Positions 26,440 through 38,276 of a stretch of 64,000 bases of DNA are shown one piece after another (position 1 is the stretch's first letter; the number at the start of each line of letters is the position of its first letter). The translations under genes and the position numbers were made by a program. Source of the DNA: Desulfurispora thermophila DSM 16022 (GTDB lineage Bacteria > Bacillota > Desulfotomaculia > Desulfotomaculales > Desulfurisporaceae); the NCBI RefSeq assembly GCF_000376385.1, contig NZ_AQWN01000011.1:62001-126000 (forward strand), read 5' to 3'. The notes beneath the pieces are model-generated. The model was not told the DNA's origin. It saw only the letters and a program-made list of their open reading frames with translations, and did no database searches.

Positions 26440-29178
26440 TTACTGATTGGCCACTTGTGCCATTTTTTCCAGAACCGCCTTCAACTTCTGTTGAGCTTCC
26501 CCGTAACCAGCCCAATCAGCGTTTTTCAGCCTTTGTTCAGCTTCCTGCATCAAAGAGCGCGCCTGGCTGACCAGGTCCGCCAGTCCAGCCTTACCCGGTG
26601 TCTCTTCACCCGGCGTTTGCACTGGTGGTAAGGTCCCCGCGTTCTGACCGAATATTCTCTGCAGTGCGCGGTCCAGGGTGGTCTCCATGACAATCATGTC
26701 ACCATGTGCTACAATTACCCTTCTCAGTTCAGGCATTTTGCTTTGTTCTGCCTGCAAATACAATGGTTCCACATAGAGCAAGGAATTCTTTACAGGGATT
26801 ACCAGCAGATTTCCCCGGATCACCGATGAACCTCTCTGATCCCACAGAGTTAGTTGCTGGGATATATAAGTGTCCTGACTGATGCGAGCTTCGATCTGCA
26901 TTGGCCCATAGACCAGTTCTTGTTTGGGAAACTCAAACAACACCAGTTTTCCATAATCCGGTTGGTCGGACTTGGCTGCCAGCCAGGCCACCATATTCTT
27001 TTTGTTCTGCGGCGTGAATGGTAAAATCAGCAAATATTGCGACTGTGTTTCCCCTGGCAGTCTGGTAATAGTGTAATAAGGTTCCATAATCTGTTCTTCA
27101 CTACCGAACAGTTCAGTCGGGAAGACCCACTTGTCTTCCTTGTTGTAGAAAACCTGCGGGTTCTCCATGTGAAACACGGCATACTTGCGGGCCTGGATTT
27201 TGAACAGATCTTCGGGGTAACGCAGGTGCTTTTGCAGGTCCGCCGGCATGTCACTCAGGGGTTTAAACATGCCCGGAAAAATTTTGCTGTAAGATTGGAC
27301 CAAGGGGTCGTTGCTATCGGCCAGGTAAAAATCTACCGTTCCCTCATAAGCATCAATTACCACTTTGACAGCATTACGGATGTAATTATTGCTACCGGCA
27401 AAGGGTTCAGCGTAGGGATAGCCACTGGCATAAGTATAGGCATCCCACAACCAGAACAACTTGCCCTGGCTGATTACCAGATAGGGGTCCTGATCGTACA
27501 ATAAAAATGGGGCTAACCTCTGCACGCGCTCTTCGATAGTACGATTTAACAATACCTTGCTGGTAGGTGTAATTTCGGTAGAAAACAGCAACTTATAGTC
27601 GCCAAGGACAAAGGCAAACAAAACCCTCCGAGCCAGACCGCCGATATAAACACCATCCTTACCCTTGTACGTTGTGTAGGCATTGGTGTCACCCTGCGGG
27701 TAATCAAATTCCTGAGCTTTGGTGTTCACTATGACATAATTGTTTGTAAGCTCACCAAAATAGATTTCGGGACGCGTCACCTTAATTCCCGCACCGGTCA
27801 CGGGGGGGATGTCCCGCACCCAAAGGTTGGGCAAGCCCTCCTCGCTGACCTCATTAACCGGACTGACTACCACACCGTAACCATGGGTGTATTTTAAGTG
27901 CTTGTTGACCCAGGTTTGCGCCTGGGCCGGCAACTGCTCCTGGTTCAATTCTCTGGCGGCCAGCATAACCTGTCGGGACAGTCCGTTCACCTCATAACGA
28001 TCCACATCGATATTGCGCAATTCATAGTACAGCCTCATTTCCTGCAACTGGCTGTATGTCTGCTGCAGAGGGCGGTAATCCCACAGGCGGATGCTGTTTA
28101 CTGCATCGCGGTTGGCCTGCAAATCGGCGGCTGTAAGCTTTTGCCCGGCCGGAAAGGGTTTTTTCTCAATCCGGTCCAACTGATAAGCCACCCGGGTGTA
28201 TTTGATGTGATTCTCGATGGGTACCTTTTCCTTGTTCAGTTCGTCTGGTAGGACAACAAATTTTTGCAACACCATCGGGTATACCCCGCCGGCTACCAGA
28301 GAAGCCAGCAACAGGAAGGCAACGGTAAAGAGTACATAGCGAAATTTTTGCAAGAAAGCGCTGACTAAAATTACAATAGCACAAAAAATTGACACAAAAA
28401 AGAGGATTTTATAGGCAGGCAGAGTAGCATGTAGATCCGTGTATGAAGCGCCGTAAACAATGCTTCCTTGTCTGAAAAGCAAACCATATTGCTTTAACCT
28501 GTACCCCCAGGCCAGCAGCAGGAAAAAAAGCGCTGCCAGCAAAGAAAGATTGTAGCGGGGACGGGCGGCAACAAAAACTCCCTTTTTCCCCTGCCGCAAG
28601 CCAGCCAACCAGTATAAAGCAATACTGGCTACAAACAAGGTAATCAATAGCGTCTGTAACAGTCCGTAAATAAGCTTGTAAACGGGTAGATGGAAAATAT
28701 AAAAACTTATGTCTTTGGAAAACACCGGGTCTGACATATTAAATGTTACCGGGTGTAAAAAGCGTTGCAGGGTTACCCAGTCGCTGCTCACCGCCGCGCC
28801 GGCCATAATTGCCACCATCAGGCTAAACAACACCAGCGCTGTTTTCACCCACCCGTCGGACCTGTAAACAGCGGGTTCCTGATCAATAACCACCACATTT
28901 TCCTGCTCATCATAAAAATGTCTATGTGCCAGCGCAGTGCGCAAGTAGCCGGCGGCTGGCCAGAGCCCCAGATAAAGCACTAAAAAGTAAAGCACGGCCA
29001 CACTTAACTTCAGGCCCCACTGAGTGAGCCAGGTAGTCCAAAACACCTGCTCATAATGCAAGGACTTATACCAAAGGTAATCAATGTAAAAACCTGCCCC
29101 CCAGCGCAGGCCCACCCAAAGCAAAATTAATAAAGTTAGCCATAAATAAACCCGTTTGCGACCAGCAAAAATGGGCAA
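26440..29178 (-). CDS. UPF0182 family integral membrane protein
   Basis: 912 residues, the usual length of UPF0182/COG1615 proteins. About seven membrane helices occupy the first 330 residues, followed by a large extracytoplasmic domain with family motifs such as LWDYRPLQQTYSQLQEMR and YTHGYGVVVSPVN. The C-terminal 60 residues are Pro/Ala-rich and helical. Function unknown. TTG start with GGGGGATGG upstream. Confidence 0.93.
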   Translation of the reverse strand: MPIFAGRKRVYLWLTLLILLWVGLRWGAGFYIDYLWYKSLHYEQVFWTTWLTQWGLKLSVAVLYFLVLYLGLWPAAGYLRTALAHRHFYDEQENVVVIDQEPAVYRSDGWVKTALVLFSLMVAIMAGAAVSSDWVTLQRFLHPVTFNMSDPVFSKDISFYIFHLPVYKLIYGLLQTLLITLFVASIALYWLAGLRQGKKGVFVAARPRYNLSLLAALFFLLLAWGYRLKQYGLLFRQGSIVYGASYTDLHATLPAYKILFFVSIFCAIVILVSAFLQKFRYVLFTVAFLLLASLVAGGVYPMVLQKFVVLPDELNKEKVPIENHIKYTRVAYQLDRIEKKPFPAGQKLTAADLQANRDAVNSIRLWDYRPLQQTYSQLQEMRLYYELRNIDVDRYEVNGLSRQVMLAARELNQEQLPAQAQTWVNKHLKYTHGYGVVVSPVNEVSEEGLPNLWVRDIPPVTGAGIKVTRPEIYFGELTNNYVIVNTKAQEFDYPQGDTNAYTTYKGKDGVYIGGLARRVLFAFVLGDYKLLFSTEITPTSKVLLNRTIEERVQRLAPFLLYDQDPYLVISQGKLFWLWDAYTYASGYPYAEPFAGSNNYIRNAVKVVIDAYEGTVDFYLADSNDPLVQSYSKIFPGMFKPLSDMPADLQKHLRYPEDLFKIQARKYAVFHMENPQVFYNKEDKWVFPTELFGSEEQIMEPYYTITRLPGETQSQYLLILPFTPQNKKNMVAWLAAKSDQPDYGKLVLFEFPKQELVYGPMQIEARISQDTYISQQLTLWDQRGSSVIRGNLLVIPVKNSLLYVEPLYLQAEQSKMPELRRVIVAHGDMIVMETTLDRALQRIFGQNAGTLPPVQTPGEETPGKAGLADLVSQARSLMQEAEQRLKNADWAGYGEAQQKLKAVLEKMAQVANQ

Positions 29179-29196
29179 TAACCATCCCCCCGCAAA

Positions 29197-29373
29197 TTAC
29201 ATAGGTTTGGGTACCTTTTGCGACTCATCGGACTCATACTTCAGCTTTGCTTCGCATAACTGGCAAAAAACAACCGGAGACTTTTTGGGTAATTCCTCTT
29301 CATCATCATAGGGGTCGGGTATAAATTCCTCGGTTTCTACTATCCTGCCGCACATGATGCACCTGGCCTGCAT
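29197..29373 (-). CDS. DUF2197 (YlaI-like) zinc-ribbon protein
   Basis: 58 residues with two zinc knuckles, CIMCGRI at the N-terminus and CQLCEAK near residue 40. ATG 29373 lies 7 nt after GGGGAGGTG. The UPF0182 gene follows at 18 nt, so both are probably on one transcript. The biochemical role of DUF2197 is unknown. Confidence 0.85.
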   Translation of the reverse strand: MQARCIMCGRIVETEEFIPDPYDDEEELPKKSPVVFCQLCEAKLKYESDESQKVPKPM

Positions 29374-29479
29374 TTGGCTGCACCTCCCCAAATTATGTCC
29401 GGATCGTACTTAAAGCTTTCAACATCTTGATGTTCAATTCCTGCCGTAATGAATACGCCAAATGAAATAAACCAAAAAG

Positions 29480-30514
29480 TCAGTCTCCATCTCGCCAGAA
29501 GGCACGGCAATCGGCGGCCAGTTCTTCGGGCAGACAAAGAGTCCATGGCTCATCATGCAAAACCTGGAGATGGCTGAAATCACTGCCGGCTACAGGAAAG
29601 AGAGTGAAACGACCCACCGCACGCAGATGAGCGGTAAATCCCCTGTCCTGGTCGGTAGCAAAGTACAATGCGACATTAAACGATACAATATTTATCTTGT
29701 TGTAATACTGAATAACTTTGCCCAGACCGGATAGCAGATCTGTTATATCCTGTTCGCTCAGGTCATTTATGGTTCGACAATCGGATATTACAGCAGTAAC
29801 GTCAGCCAGATGTCGCGGGGCATATGTAGCCAACCAAACCACCCTTCCGGTTTTCCCCACAAACCGCGGACCATCTTTTTCCCTTTCCACCAGGTCATGC
29901 CAGTAATTGCTACCGTGTTTGGTCAGATAATTGCTGGCAGAATTGAGCATTCTGGACACAAAATTAGTGGGACGTGCGCCTACCATGACCTGCCAGTGGG
30001 GGTGTATAAGCGATCCTCCAGCATAAGGCATGTAATTCCAGTTAATTGAGGCGTAACGGCTGCCGCCCAAATCATACCGCTGCGCCCTGACGATAAACTC
30101 ACGGGCCAGCAAAAAACTATCCCGCATGAAATCACTGTTCAAATCCTCTATAGGAACATAATGTCGAGAACTCATAATAATCACACCGGTATACTTCTCA
30201 TAGGGGTGCAAATTGGGTACAAGCAGGGCATCCCCCTGTTTTAGCCGCCCTTCCGGGATAAAACCTTCCGGAAATCTGGGTGTAACCTGCTCCACCACCT
30301 GCGGGCAGAAAGGGCAAAAGCCGCGTACAGACTGCTCTACAAAGGGTGTCCAATCATGCCGGGGCAGGCTTAATTTACGAAACGGAAAAATACGCACACT
30401 ATCCCCTGTCAGAGGGTCATAACGCAATTCGGCAGTAACTTCCCTCAGTTGGAAACCTGCAGCTGGATCTTGAAAGCTGGAATTAATGTGATCCTTGATA
30501 AATTGCAATGTCAT
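29480..30514 (-). CDS. Galactose-1-phosphate uridylyltransferase-like (HIT) protein
   Basis: 344 residues. The GalT-type active-site region is HPHWQ (canonical HPHGQ), preceded by a CPFCP zinc motif and the NLHPYEKYTG stretch. It is probably a nucleotidyl transferase or phosphorylase; the Gly to Trp change beside the catalytic His makes a true GalT assignment unsafe. GGAGG precedes the ATG. No Leloir genes are nearby. Confidence 0.82.
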   Translation of the reverse strand: MTLQFIKDHINSSFQDPAAGFQLREVTAELRYDPLTGDSVRIFPFRKLSLPRHDWTPFVEQSVRGFCPFCPQVVEQVTPRFPEGFIPEGRLKQGDALLVPNLHPYEKYTGVIIMSSRHYVPIEDLNSDFMRDSFLLAREFIVRAQRYDLGGSRYASINWNYMPYAGGSLIHPHWQVMVGARPTNFVSRMLNSASNYLTKHGSNYWHDLVEREKDGPRFVGKTGRVVWLATYAPRHLADVTAVISDCRTINDLSEQDITDLLSGLGKVIQYYNKINIVSFNVALYFATDQDRGFTAHLRAVGRFTLFPVAGSDFSHLQVLHDEPWTLCLPEELAADCRAFWRDGD

Positions 30515-30586
30515 TTTCCTACCTCCACCTCAAATATTATTTGGGATAATTTTCTTTATATGGTATTATACAATGCTGTCCAATAC

Positions 30587-30626
30587 ACAAACAAACAAAA
30601 AATCAGGATGCTCTCATCCTGATTTT
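30587..30626 (-). terminator. Terminator of ddl
   Basis: AAAATCAGGATG and CATCCTGATTTT (30599-30626) form a perfect 12-bp stem with a 4-nt loop. On the minus strand a T-rich tail follows. Confidence 0.85.
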
Positions 30627-30633
30627 GGGAATG

Positions 30634-31575
30634 CTACTTATTCTCCCAAGCAGATATAGCCAGTTTTTCCACTAAATCGGCAAACTCCATACCCGCCGCC
30701 CTGGCCGCGTCCGGTACCAGGCTGGTTTCTGTCATGCCCGGGATGGTGTTCACCTCCAGTATATACGGCCGGTTATCCTTGTTCACCATAAAATCTACTC
30801 TTACCACCCCGCGACAGTCCAGTGCTGCGTACACACTCTCGGCCAGATGCTTAATCCTTTGCTGTACATCTTCCGGTAAACGAGGCGGAATTATATGTTC
30901 ACTCATCCCCACCGTGTATTTGGCCTGATAGTCATAAACTCCGGTTTTGGAAACAATTTCAATCAGTGGCAAGGCAACCGGCTGACCATTACCCATTACG
31001 GCCGCAGTTACTTCTATTCCGTCAATCATTTCTTCTATTAAGGCTTCCGCCCCGTACTTGAAAGCCTCTTCCAATGCAACCGGCAATTCCGCCTGCTGCC
31101 TGACAAATGTTACCCCAATGGTCGATCCCTGTCGCGGTGCCTTGACCACCACCGGCAGAGATACGATACCTTGCATGCGCAGCAGGATATTGCTCAATCC
31201 TTTTTCTTGATACTCCCGCCTCTTAGCAATAATGAACCGCGGTGTGGGCAAACCTTCATATACAAGTATTTTCTTTGTAGTAATTTTGTCCATACAAATG
31301 GCACTGGGTAAAACACCCGGACCCGTGTAAGGTATGCCCAAAATCTCCAGCAGCCCCTGAATGGTACCGTCTTCCCCCCCGGGACCGTGCAGGGCTATAA
31401 AAGCCAGCCCTACTCTTTCTTTGCGCAAGCTGTCGACAATATGATCATCAACATCAATTTGCACCGCATCATATCCTTTTTGCAACAGGGCATTGTACAC
31501 AGCTTGACCAGTACGCAGGGAAACCTCTCTTTCTGCCGATTTTCCCCCCATCAACACACCGATTCTGGGCAACAT
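30634..31575 (-). CDS. ddl: D-alanine--D-alanine ligase
   Basis: 313 residues, ATP-grasp fold. VLMGGKSAEREVSLRTG is the N-terminal signature; ALHGPGGEDGTIQGLLE and VLEVNTIPGMTETSLVP (metal and D-Ala site) are conserved. It makes the D-Ala-D-Ala dipeptide for peptidoglycan. The YS-type binding residue region (PRQGSTIGV) is normal. GAGGTG precedes the ATG. Confidence 0.96.
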   Translation of the reverse strand: MLPRIGVLMGGKSAEREVSLRTGQAVYNALLQKGYDAVQIDVDDHIVDSLRKERVGLAFIALHGPGGEDGTIQGLLEILGIPYTGPGVLPSAICMDKITTKKILVYEGLPTPRFIIAKRREYQEKGLSNILLRMQGIVSLPVVVKAPRQGSTIGVTFVRQQAELPVALEEAFKYGAEALIEEMIDGIEVTAAVMGNGQPVALPLIEIVSKTGVYDYQAKYTVGMSEHIIPPRLPEDVQQRIKHLAESVYAALDCRGVVRVDFMVNKDNRPYILEVNTIPGMTETSLVPDAARAAGMEFADLVEKLAISAWENK

Positions 31576-31683
31576 ATTTTCACCTCACCCACAATCTCCT
31601 CTAACAATAGTTATGTTGCAGAATAGAAAAATATCCCGAAGAATAAAAGCCAGTACCCGCAAATACTGCGAATACTGGCCATG

Positions 31684-31759
<76 letters not shown>

Positions 31760-31869
31760 GCGTTGCTCACAACTTACGCGGCAATAGTTATTATACTACC
31801 AAGGAACATACTAGTCAACATCTAATAATAACGCCAGGAAATATTTTTTCTCGTACGTCCCGGCCAGTT

Positions 31870-33273
31870 TCATGAGGCAACTGAATGCTGTGTTGAACGG
31901 TTAAAAAAGGCTAAGATTCTGACCACAATACGAACGACAGGGTTGTTAAAAGAATTCTTGAGGTTTTTATAATCGTCTTTTATTTTCTTCAACTCCTGGC
32001 GCAAAAATTTCACCGACCTTTGCAGGTCGTCACGCTCATCGAGCACCTTTTTCAACTCTTTATTCAGTTCCCGCACCTCTTCCTGCCACCGGCTTTCAGT
32101 CAGATGAATGTTTTCGGTCTGCCGGCCCAGTTTCTGCCGCAGTTCCAAAACTTGTGTCTGCAGTTCGGCCACCTTTGTAGCATGTTGATCCTTTAATTCA
32201 GCCAGCAGTGCTTTGTTCTCCCGGTCTTTCTCTTTATACTGCTGAAGCTTGGTAAACATGGCTTCCAAATCCTGTTGCTTGCGCTGCAAAGCTTCCTTGT
32301 AATGCATGTTCTCCGCCGCAGCCTGTTTAGCCCGCTTTACCCACAACCTGCACTGGTAAAGAATGCTGTTACACTTTCTTTCCAAGTAATCAATATGTTC
32401 CCTATAGCGGAAAATCTCTTTTTTCCGCAGTTGTAACAGCAAATCCTTCTCCGCCATTTGAGATAACAGGTGTTCGTTACGGTGCGCCTCCTGAACTTTC
32501 AGTGCCAAAGCTGCCGCTGCCTCTTTCTGGGCCATACATGCTTCTTTCAATTGGCGATCCAAAGACATCACCTTGCGCTGCCAGCGCTCTTTCTCATTTT
32601 GCCAGCGCTGATGATACCGCGTGAGGGTTTTTAAGTATCGTTGCATAAATGAATCGTAGGCGCTATGCACAGCAGGATTATATACCCAGATGCTATCACT
32701 GATCTGTTCAAAATAAGGGAATTTTTGCAAGGTACACATAATTGCCGGGGCATCGGTTTTTTTCCATCCGCCTACTATATCCAATAGCTGTTGTACGGAA
32801 AGTCCACCGGGATGAGATTTTAAAGCTTTGATTAGCAACTGCTTTAGAGAATACTTTTCGTTTTCTACCTGCCATTCGGTCAGCACCCACTGTCCGTTTT
32901 CCAATTGCACAAACCTTCCATCAGCCAGCAGGGAAGCCTCTTCCGCCAGCAGCTTCTTGGCCTTTTTCTTTCCTTTGTTTCCGTTTCTGGCCAGCTCTTT
33001 AATACTGACCGGCTGTTGCTTCCTTAATAAATAGCTGTAAAAGTGATCATTTTCCCGCTTTCCCTGTAAGTTTAATATCCAAACATTACCCTTGTTTACA
33101 AAACAATCGTTTTGCTGCAGACAGCGACTAATTCTCTCCTCCACTTGCTGTGGCGTGCAATCCTTTAACATTTTCTTCTGCACATAGGGCAACAGTTCCG
33201 GTACAGTCAACCCATCAAAAAAGAAAAGCGTTTTCTTGAGAACATCTGTTAATGAGTGCAAACTGTTATCCAT
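31870..33273 (-). CDS. Hypothetical protein with winged-helix-like N-terminus and long coiled coil
   Basis: 467 residues from ATG 33273, 6 nt after GGGGTG. The first 200 residues contain two or three winged-helix-like repeats (SLTDVLKKTLFFFDGLTVPELL, YSLKQLLIKALKSHPGGLSVQQLL). Residues 220-440 are Lys/Glu/Gln-rich coiled coil. The last 30 residues hold a short hydrophobic segment (VVRIVVRILAFF). I do not recognise it. The design suggests a DNA-binding, filament or membrane-tether protein; this is inference. Confidence 0.85.
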   Translation of the reverse strand: MDNSLHSLTDVLKKTLFFFDGLTVPELLPYVQKKMLKDCTPQQVEERISRCLQQNDCFVNKGNVWILNLQGKRENDHFYSYLLRKQQPVSIKELARNGNKGKKKAKKLLAEEASLLADGRFVQLENGQWVLTEWQVENEKYSLKQLLIKALKSHPGGLSVQQLLDIVGGWKKTDAPAIMCTLQKFPYFEQISDSIWVYNPAVHSAYDSFMQRYLKTLTRYHQRWQNEKERWQRKVMSLDRQLKEACMAQKEAAAALALKVQEAHRNEHLLSQMAEKDLLLQLRKKEIFRYREHIDYLERKCNSILYQCRLWVKRAKQAAAENMHYKEALQRKQQDLEAMFTKLQQYKEKDRENKALLAELKDQHATKVAELQTQVLELRQKLGRQTENIHLTESRWQEEVRELNKELKKVLDERDDLQRSVKFLRQELKKIKDDYKNLKNSFNNPVVRIVVRILAFFNRSTQHSVAS

Positions 33274-33448
33274 AACCAACACCCCTTAATCTATTCAAAT
33301 ATGCTATATTATTCCAATTGATTAAATAGTATTCTCCATATATTACCATTTCCCTTTTTACTGTCGGTATGCAGGGGAAAATTTTTTTCTAAACGGCATC
33401 TATTTAAATGTTAATTAATGTATAATGTAGCCAAGAGGGGTGTTACAG

Positions 33449-34063
33449 ATGGAACAAGTTAGGCTTTTACTGGATGCGGGAAAAGAAATTTTATTAGAAG
33501 GTCCTGTAAACAGCATTACCCTGTCAGATCTAAACATGGACGATAAGTTATGTAATTTTCGTCAACCGGAAAAACAGAAAATTGCATTGCGGGAAATCGC
33601 CGCTTCTACCGACGGTATTGTCTATATAGCCCGTACCGGCAACTGCATTGTAGGCTATGTCACTTTCCATCGCCCCGATTCATTCAGCCGCTGGAGTAAA
33701 CATCCCCGTATACTGGAGCTTGGCGCCATTGAGGTCAGTCCGTTATACCGCAAGCACAAGTTAGCTCGCCGTCTCCTGCAAATGGCATTTGCCAATCCTA
33801 TCATGGAGGATTTTATTGTCATCACCATTGAGTTTTGCTGGCACTGGGACCTGGATAACACCGGCCTAACTATCTGGGAATACCAGAAGATGCTGACCAA
33901 ATTGTTTGGTTCCGTTGGTCTGGAGAAAGTAGATACTGACGACCCGGATATTTTGGAACATGTAGCCAATGTACTAATGGCTCGCATTGGCAATAATGTT
34001 TCGCAGCAGGACATAGAAATGTTCAGAGCCATGCAATTCATGCACACGGGAATGATCCGGTAA
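33449..34063 (+). CDS. acuA: AcuA-like protein acetyltransferase (GNAT)
   Basis: 204 residues. GYVTFHRPDSFSRWSKHP, LELGAIEVSPLYR and EFCWHWDLDNTGLTIWEY match the AcuA family. In Bacillus subtilis AcuA acetylates and inactivates acetyl-CoA synthetase. ATG 33449 has AGAGGGGTG upstream; TATAAT at 33421-33426 may be its -10. It stands alone, with an ADP-forming acyl-CoA synthetase gene 1.7 kb away that could be a target. Confidence 0.87.
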   Translation: MEQVRLLLDAGKEILLEGPVNSITLSDLNMDDKLCNFRQPEKQKIALREIAASTDGIVYIARTGNCIVGYVTFHRPDSFSRWSKHPRILELGAIEVSPLYRKHKLARRLLQMAFANPIMEDFIVITIEFCWHWDLDNTGLTIWEYQKMLTKLFGSVGLEKVDTDDPDILEHVANVLMARIGNNVSQQDIEMFRAMQFMHTGMIR

Positions 34064-34078
34064 CCCCTGAAAAAAGCC

Positions 34079-34114
34079 AAGCGCCGCTTAACTAAAGAAA
34101 AACAAGCGGCGCTT
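34079..34114. terminator. Bidirectional terminator between acuA and guaB
   Basis: AAGCGCCGCTT (34079-34089) and AAGCGGCGCTT (34104-34114) form a perfect 11-bp stem between convergent genes, with A- and T-rich flanks. Confidence 0.85.
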
Positions 34115-34121
34115 TAATTAT

Positions 34122-35582
<1,461 letters not shown>

Positions 35583-35769
35583 TCAAAACCTCCTTAAAAG
35601 TTTCCAGCCAGCTTAATATTCGTATATTATAGCATAACGCATTGTCCAACGCATCAAATCCCCTGCGATTTTAAACAAATTTTAACGATCAGGATGTTTG
35701 TATTAGAATTGATTAACATGCTAGAATTATCATAATCATTTATTCATTTAAGATTTAAGGAGGCATAAT

Positions 35770-37875
35770 ATGTCTGACCAGGAAATCTTTCATCTTTTCT
35801 TTCATCCCCAATCCATCGCCTTAATCGGCGTAAGTACCCGGACAGGCCCTGCTTCTTTCAACATTATGGAGCTGATAATCAATAGTGGTTACCCGGCCCG
35901 GCTCTACCCGGTCAACCCGCGGGGCGGCGAGATCCTGGGCCAAAGAGTCTATACATCCGTCCTGGAATTACCCGATATTCCTGATCTTGCAGTCATCTCC
36001 ACCCCCCGTACTGCAGTACCTCACGTCCTTGCGCAGTGTGCCCAAAAAGGCATCAAGGCAGCTGTCATTATTACGCAGGGTTTCTCCGACGCTGATGATC
36101 AGGCTGGTCATGATATGCACAGGCAAATTGTTGATATAGTTAGAAATACCGGCATCAGGGTAATTGGTCCCAATACACTGGGAGTAGTCAACAATTATGA
36201 TCATTTCCGCACGTCCTTTGTAAATTTTCAGGCCGGTTGCCAGGACGTGGGGATTATCTGTCAATCAGGCATTTTCCTGGCCGCATCAGAAGACTTCAGC
36301 CGTGGCGTAGGTCTGGGGGCAGATATAGGTAACACTGCCGATGTTGATTTTGCCGACCTGCTGCAATATTTGACCAACCACGAGCAAATCAAGGTCATCA
36401 ACCTGCATATGGAAGGATTAAAAAATGGTCGCCATTTTCTAGATACAGCGCGTCAGGCAACCAGCAAAAAGCCCGTCATTGTTTTCAAAACCGGCCGCAG
36501 CGAACAAGGCGCCCGGGCGGCTGCTTCCCACAGCGGCTCCATGACCGGCGAAGATATTGTTTTTTCCGCTGCCTTCAACCAGTGCGGCATCATTCGTGTA
36601 GACAACGCCTCACTCATGGGTGATTTAAATAAAACATTCCTTACATACAAATCAATACCCGGCCAGAGAGCGGCTATAGTAACCGTGAGCGGTGGTGCGG
36701 GGATTGCCGCGGTTGATGCCTGCAGTAAATATGGCCTGGAGGTGGCTACTTTCAACCCGGATACCATGCAAAAACTGCAAGCGCTCTATCCGGATTGGAT
36801 GCGCCCCGGCAACCCGGCCGATATCTGGCCGGCCGGCATGTCCCGCGGCTACTGGGATGTTACCAGGCAAGCGCTGGATGTTATTTTATCCGACCCCGCT
36901 GTAGATATGTTGCTCATGATCACTCCCGCTTACCTGCATCCCGATCAGGATCCCATGAATATCTCCAGCATATTTAAGGAAGTAGCAGCCTGTTACCCGG
37001 AAAAGCCATTGGCTGTTTGGATTTTCGGCCCCTACCGGGACGACTACCGGCGAGTGATCGAGGAGGCAGGTTCTGTAGTTGCCTACGACTGCCCGGAAAA
37101 GGCTGCATTTTGCTTGAAACAACTTTATTGCTACCACCACAAAGTTAAAGGCAAGGTTTTTACACGGCCCGTTCCACCGGACGGTTTGGATAAAGCCATG
37201 GTGCGTCAGATATTGACCAACACCCGGCAAAAAGTACTCAATGAAGAAGCACTGGAGATACTTAGCGCTTACCAGATCCCGGTTGTCGGTCACGCTCTGG
37301 CCGAAAACGCGGCTAAAGCCTGCCGGCTGGCTGATGAGCTGGGATACCCCCTGGTCTTGAAAATCGCCAGCCCGGATATCACCCATAAATCGGACGTCGG
37401 TGGCGTAATTTTAAATATCAAAGACCAGCATGAGCTTGTTGCTGCTTATGATCGCCTCATGCAAAACATGCAAAAACAACATCCCGCCGCTCGCATCAAT
37501 GGCGTATTGCTGCAACCTTTCGTCAGTGGCGGTCAGGAAGTAATCATGGGTGGCAAAACCGACCCGCAGTTTGGTCCGGTAGTTATCTTTGGCCTGGGTG
37601 GCATATTTACTGAAGCGATCAGAGACATTGCCTGTCGCGTCGCGCCCATCAGTCCCGAAGACGCCATGGAGATGATCAGAGAGATTAAATCTTACTCCAT
37701 ATTATCCGGTCTGCGGGGCCATAAGTCAGCAGATATAGAAGCCCTTGCAGAATGCTTGCATCGGTTGAGCTTCTTGTTATATCATAATCCTGAGATTATG
37801 GAAGTGGACTTAAATCCTGTTTTAGCAGGTCCAAAGGGCTGTCTGGCCCTGGATGCCAGGATTGTTCTGGAATAA
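35770..37875 (+). CDS. Acyl-CoA synthetase (ADP/NDP-forming), fused alpha-beta
   Basis: 701 residues. Order: N-terminal CoA-binding domain (SIALIGVSTRTG), succinyl-CoA-ligase-like domains, and a C-terminal ATP-grasp (DELGYPLVLKIASPDITHKSDVGGV). The phosphorylated His is in ASHSGSMTGED. It makes acetate or another acid plus ATP from acyl-CoA and ADP, or the reverse. AAGGAGG precedes the ATG. It is monocistronic and near the AcuA-like gene and the etf operon. Confidence 0.93.
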   Translation: MSDQEIFHLFFHPQSIALIGVSTRTGPASFNIMELIINSGYPARLYPVNPRGGEILGQRVYTSVLELPDIPDLAVISTPRTAVPHVLAQCAQKGIKAAVIITQGFSDADDQAGHDMHRQIVDIVRNTGIRVIGPNTLGVVNNYDHFRTSFVNFQAGCQDVGIICQSGIFLAASEDFSRGVGLGADIGNTADVDFADLLQYLTNHEQIKVINLHMEGLKNGRHFLDTARQATSKKPVIVFKTGRSEQGARAAASHSGSMTGEDIVFSAAFNQCGIIRVDNASLMGDLNKTFLTYKSIPGQRAAIVTVSGGAGIAAVDACSKYGLEVATFNPDTMQKLQALYPDWMRPGNPADIWPAGMSRGYWDVTRQALDVILSDPAVDMLLMITPAYLHPDQDPMNISSIFKEVAACYPEKPLAVWIFGPYRDDYRRVIEEAGSVVAYDCPEKAAFCLKQLYCYHHKVKGKVFTRPVPPDGLDKAMVRQILTNTRQKVLNEEALEILSAYQIPVVGHALAENAAKACRLADELGYPLVLKIASPDITHKSDVGGVILNIKDQHELVAAYDRLMQNMQKQHPAARINGVLLQPFVSGGQEVIMGGKTDPQFGPVVIFGLGGIFTEAIRDIACRVAPISPEDAMEMIREIKSYSILSGLRGHKSADIEALAECLHRLSFLLYHNPEIMEVDLNPVLAGPKGCLALDARIVLE

Positions 37876-37881
37876 CAGTCA

Positions 37882-38106
37882 TTAATCCTGTCCCATGATG
37901 GAACCCAAACCATAGCGTTCAAAATGTTCCCGCAGGCTGGCTATAGTTTTTTCTGAAACAGCAAAATCCTGCGCCATTTCCTGGTCGCTTCTCAGTTCTT
38001 TCAGCGCAGCAATAAAGCGGTCGAAGTCCACCCCGGCTTCAGTAGCCTTATATTTTAAGCTGGGTTGTGTGCTCCATGGTACCCGGGTACGCAGGTAGGT
38101 TTCCAT
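37882..38106 (-). CDS. Small helix-turn-helix-like protein
   Basis: 74 residues, ATG after AAAGGAGG. The stretch FDRFIAALKELRSDQEMAQDF followed by AVSEKTIASLREHFERYG reads as a helix-turn-helix of the type seen in short phage-like or accessory regulators. It converges with the acyl-CoA synthetase gene, 6 nt from its stop. Target unknown. Confidence 0.75.
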   Translation of the reverse strand: METYLRTRVPWSTQPSLKYKATEAGVDFDRFIAALKELRSDQEMAQDFAVSEKTIASLREHFERYGLGSIMGQD

Positions 38107-38276
38107 GTCCTGGTTCCTCCTTTGGGCGAGCTTTGCTTTTTCAAATTATTATCTGCCGTGCCCGGGTAATTTAATCTTTTTGTCACCGCCACACAAACAA
38201 CATTCGCGTTGACATTATGTATATCAATGTAAACATTAGAGGCAGTCCAACCCGTCCTCATAAATATTTTGAATTT

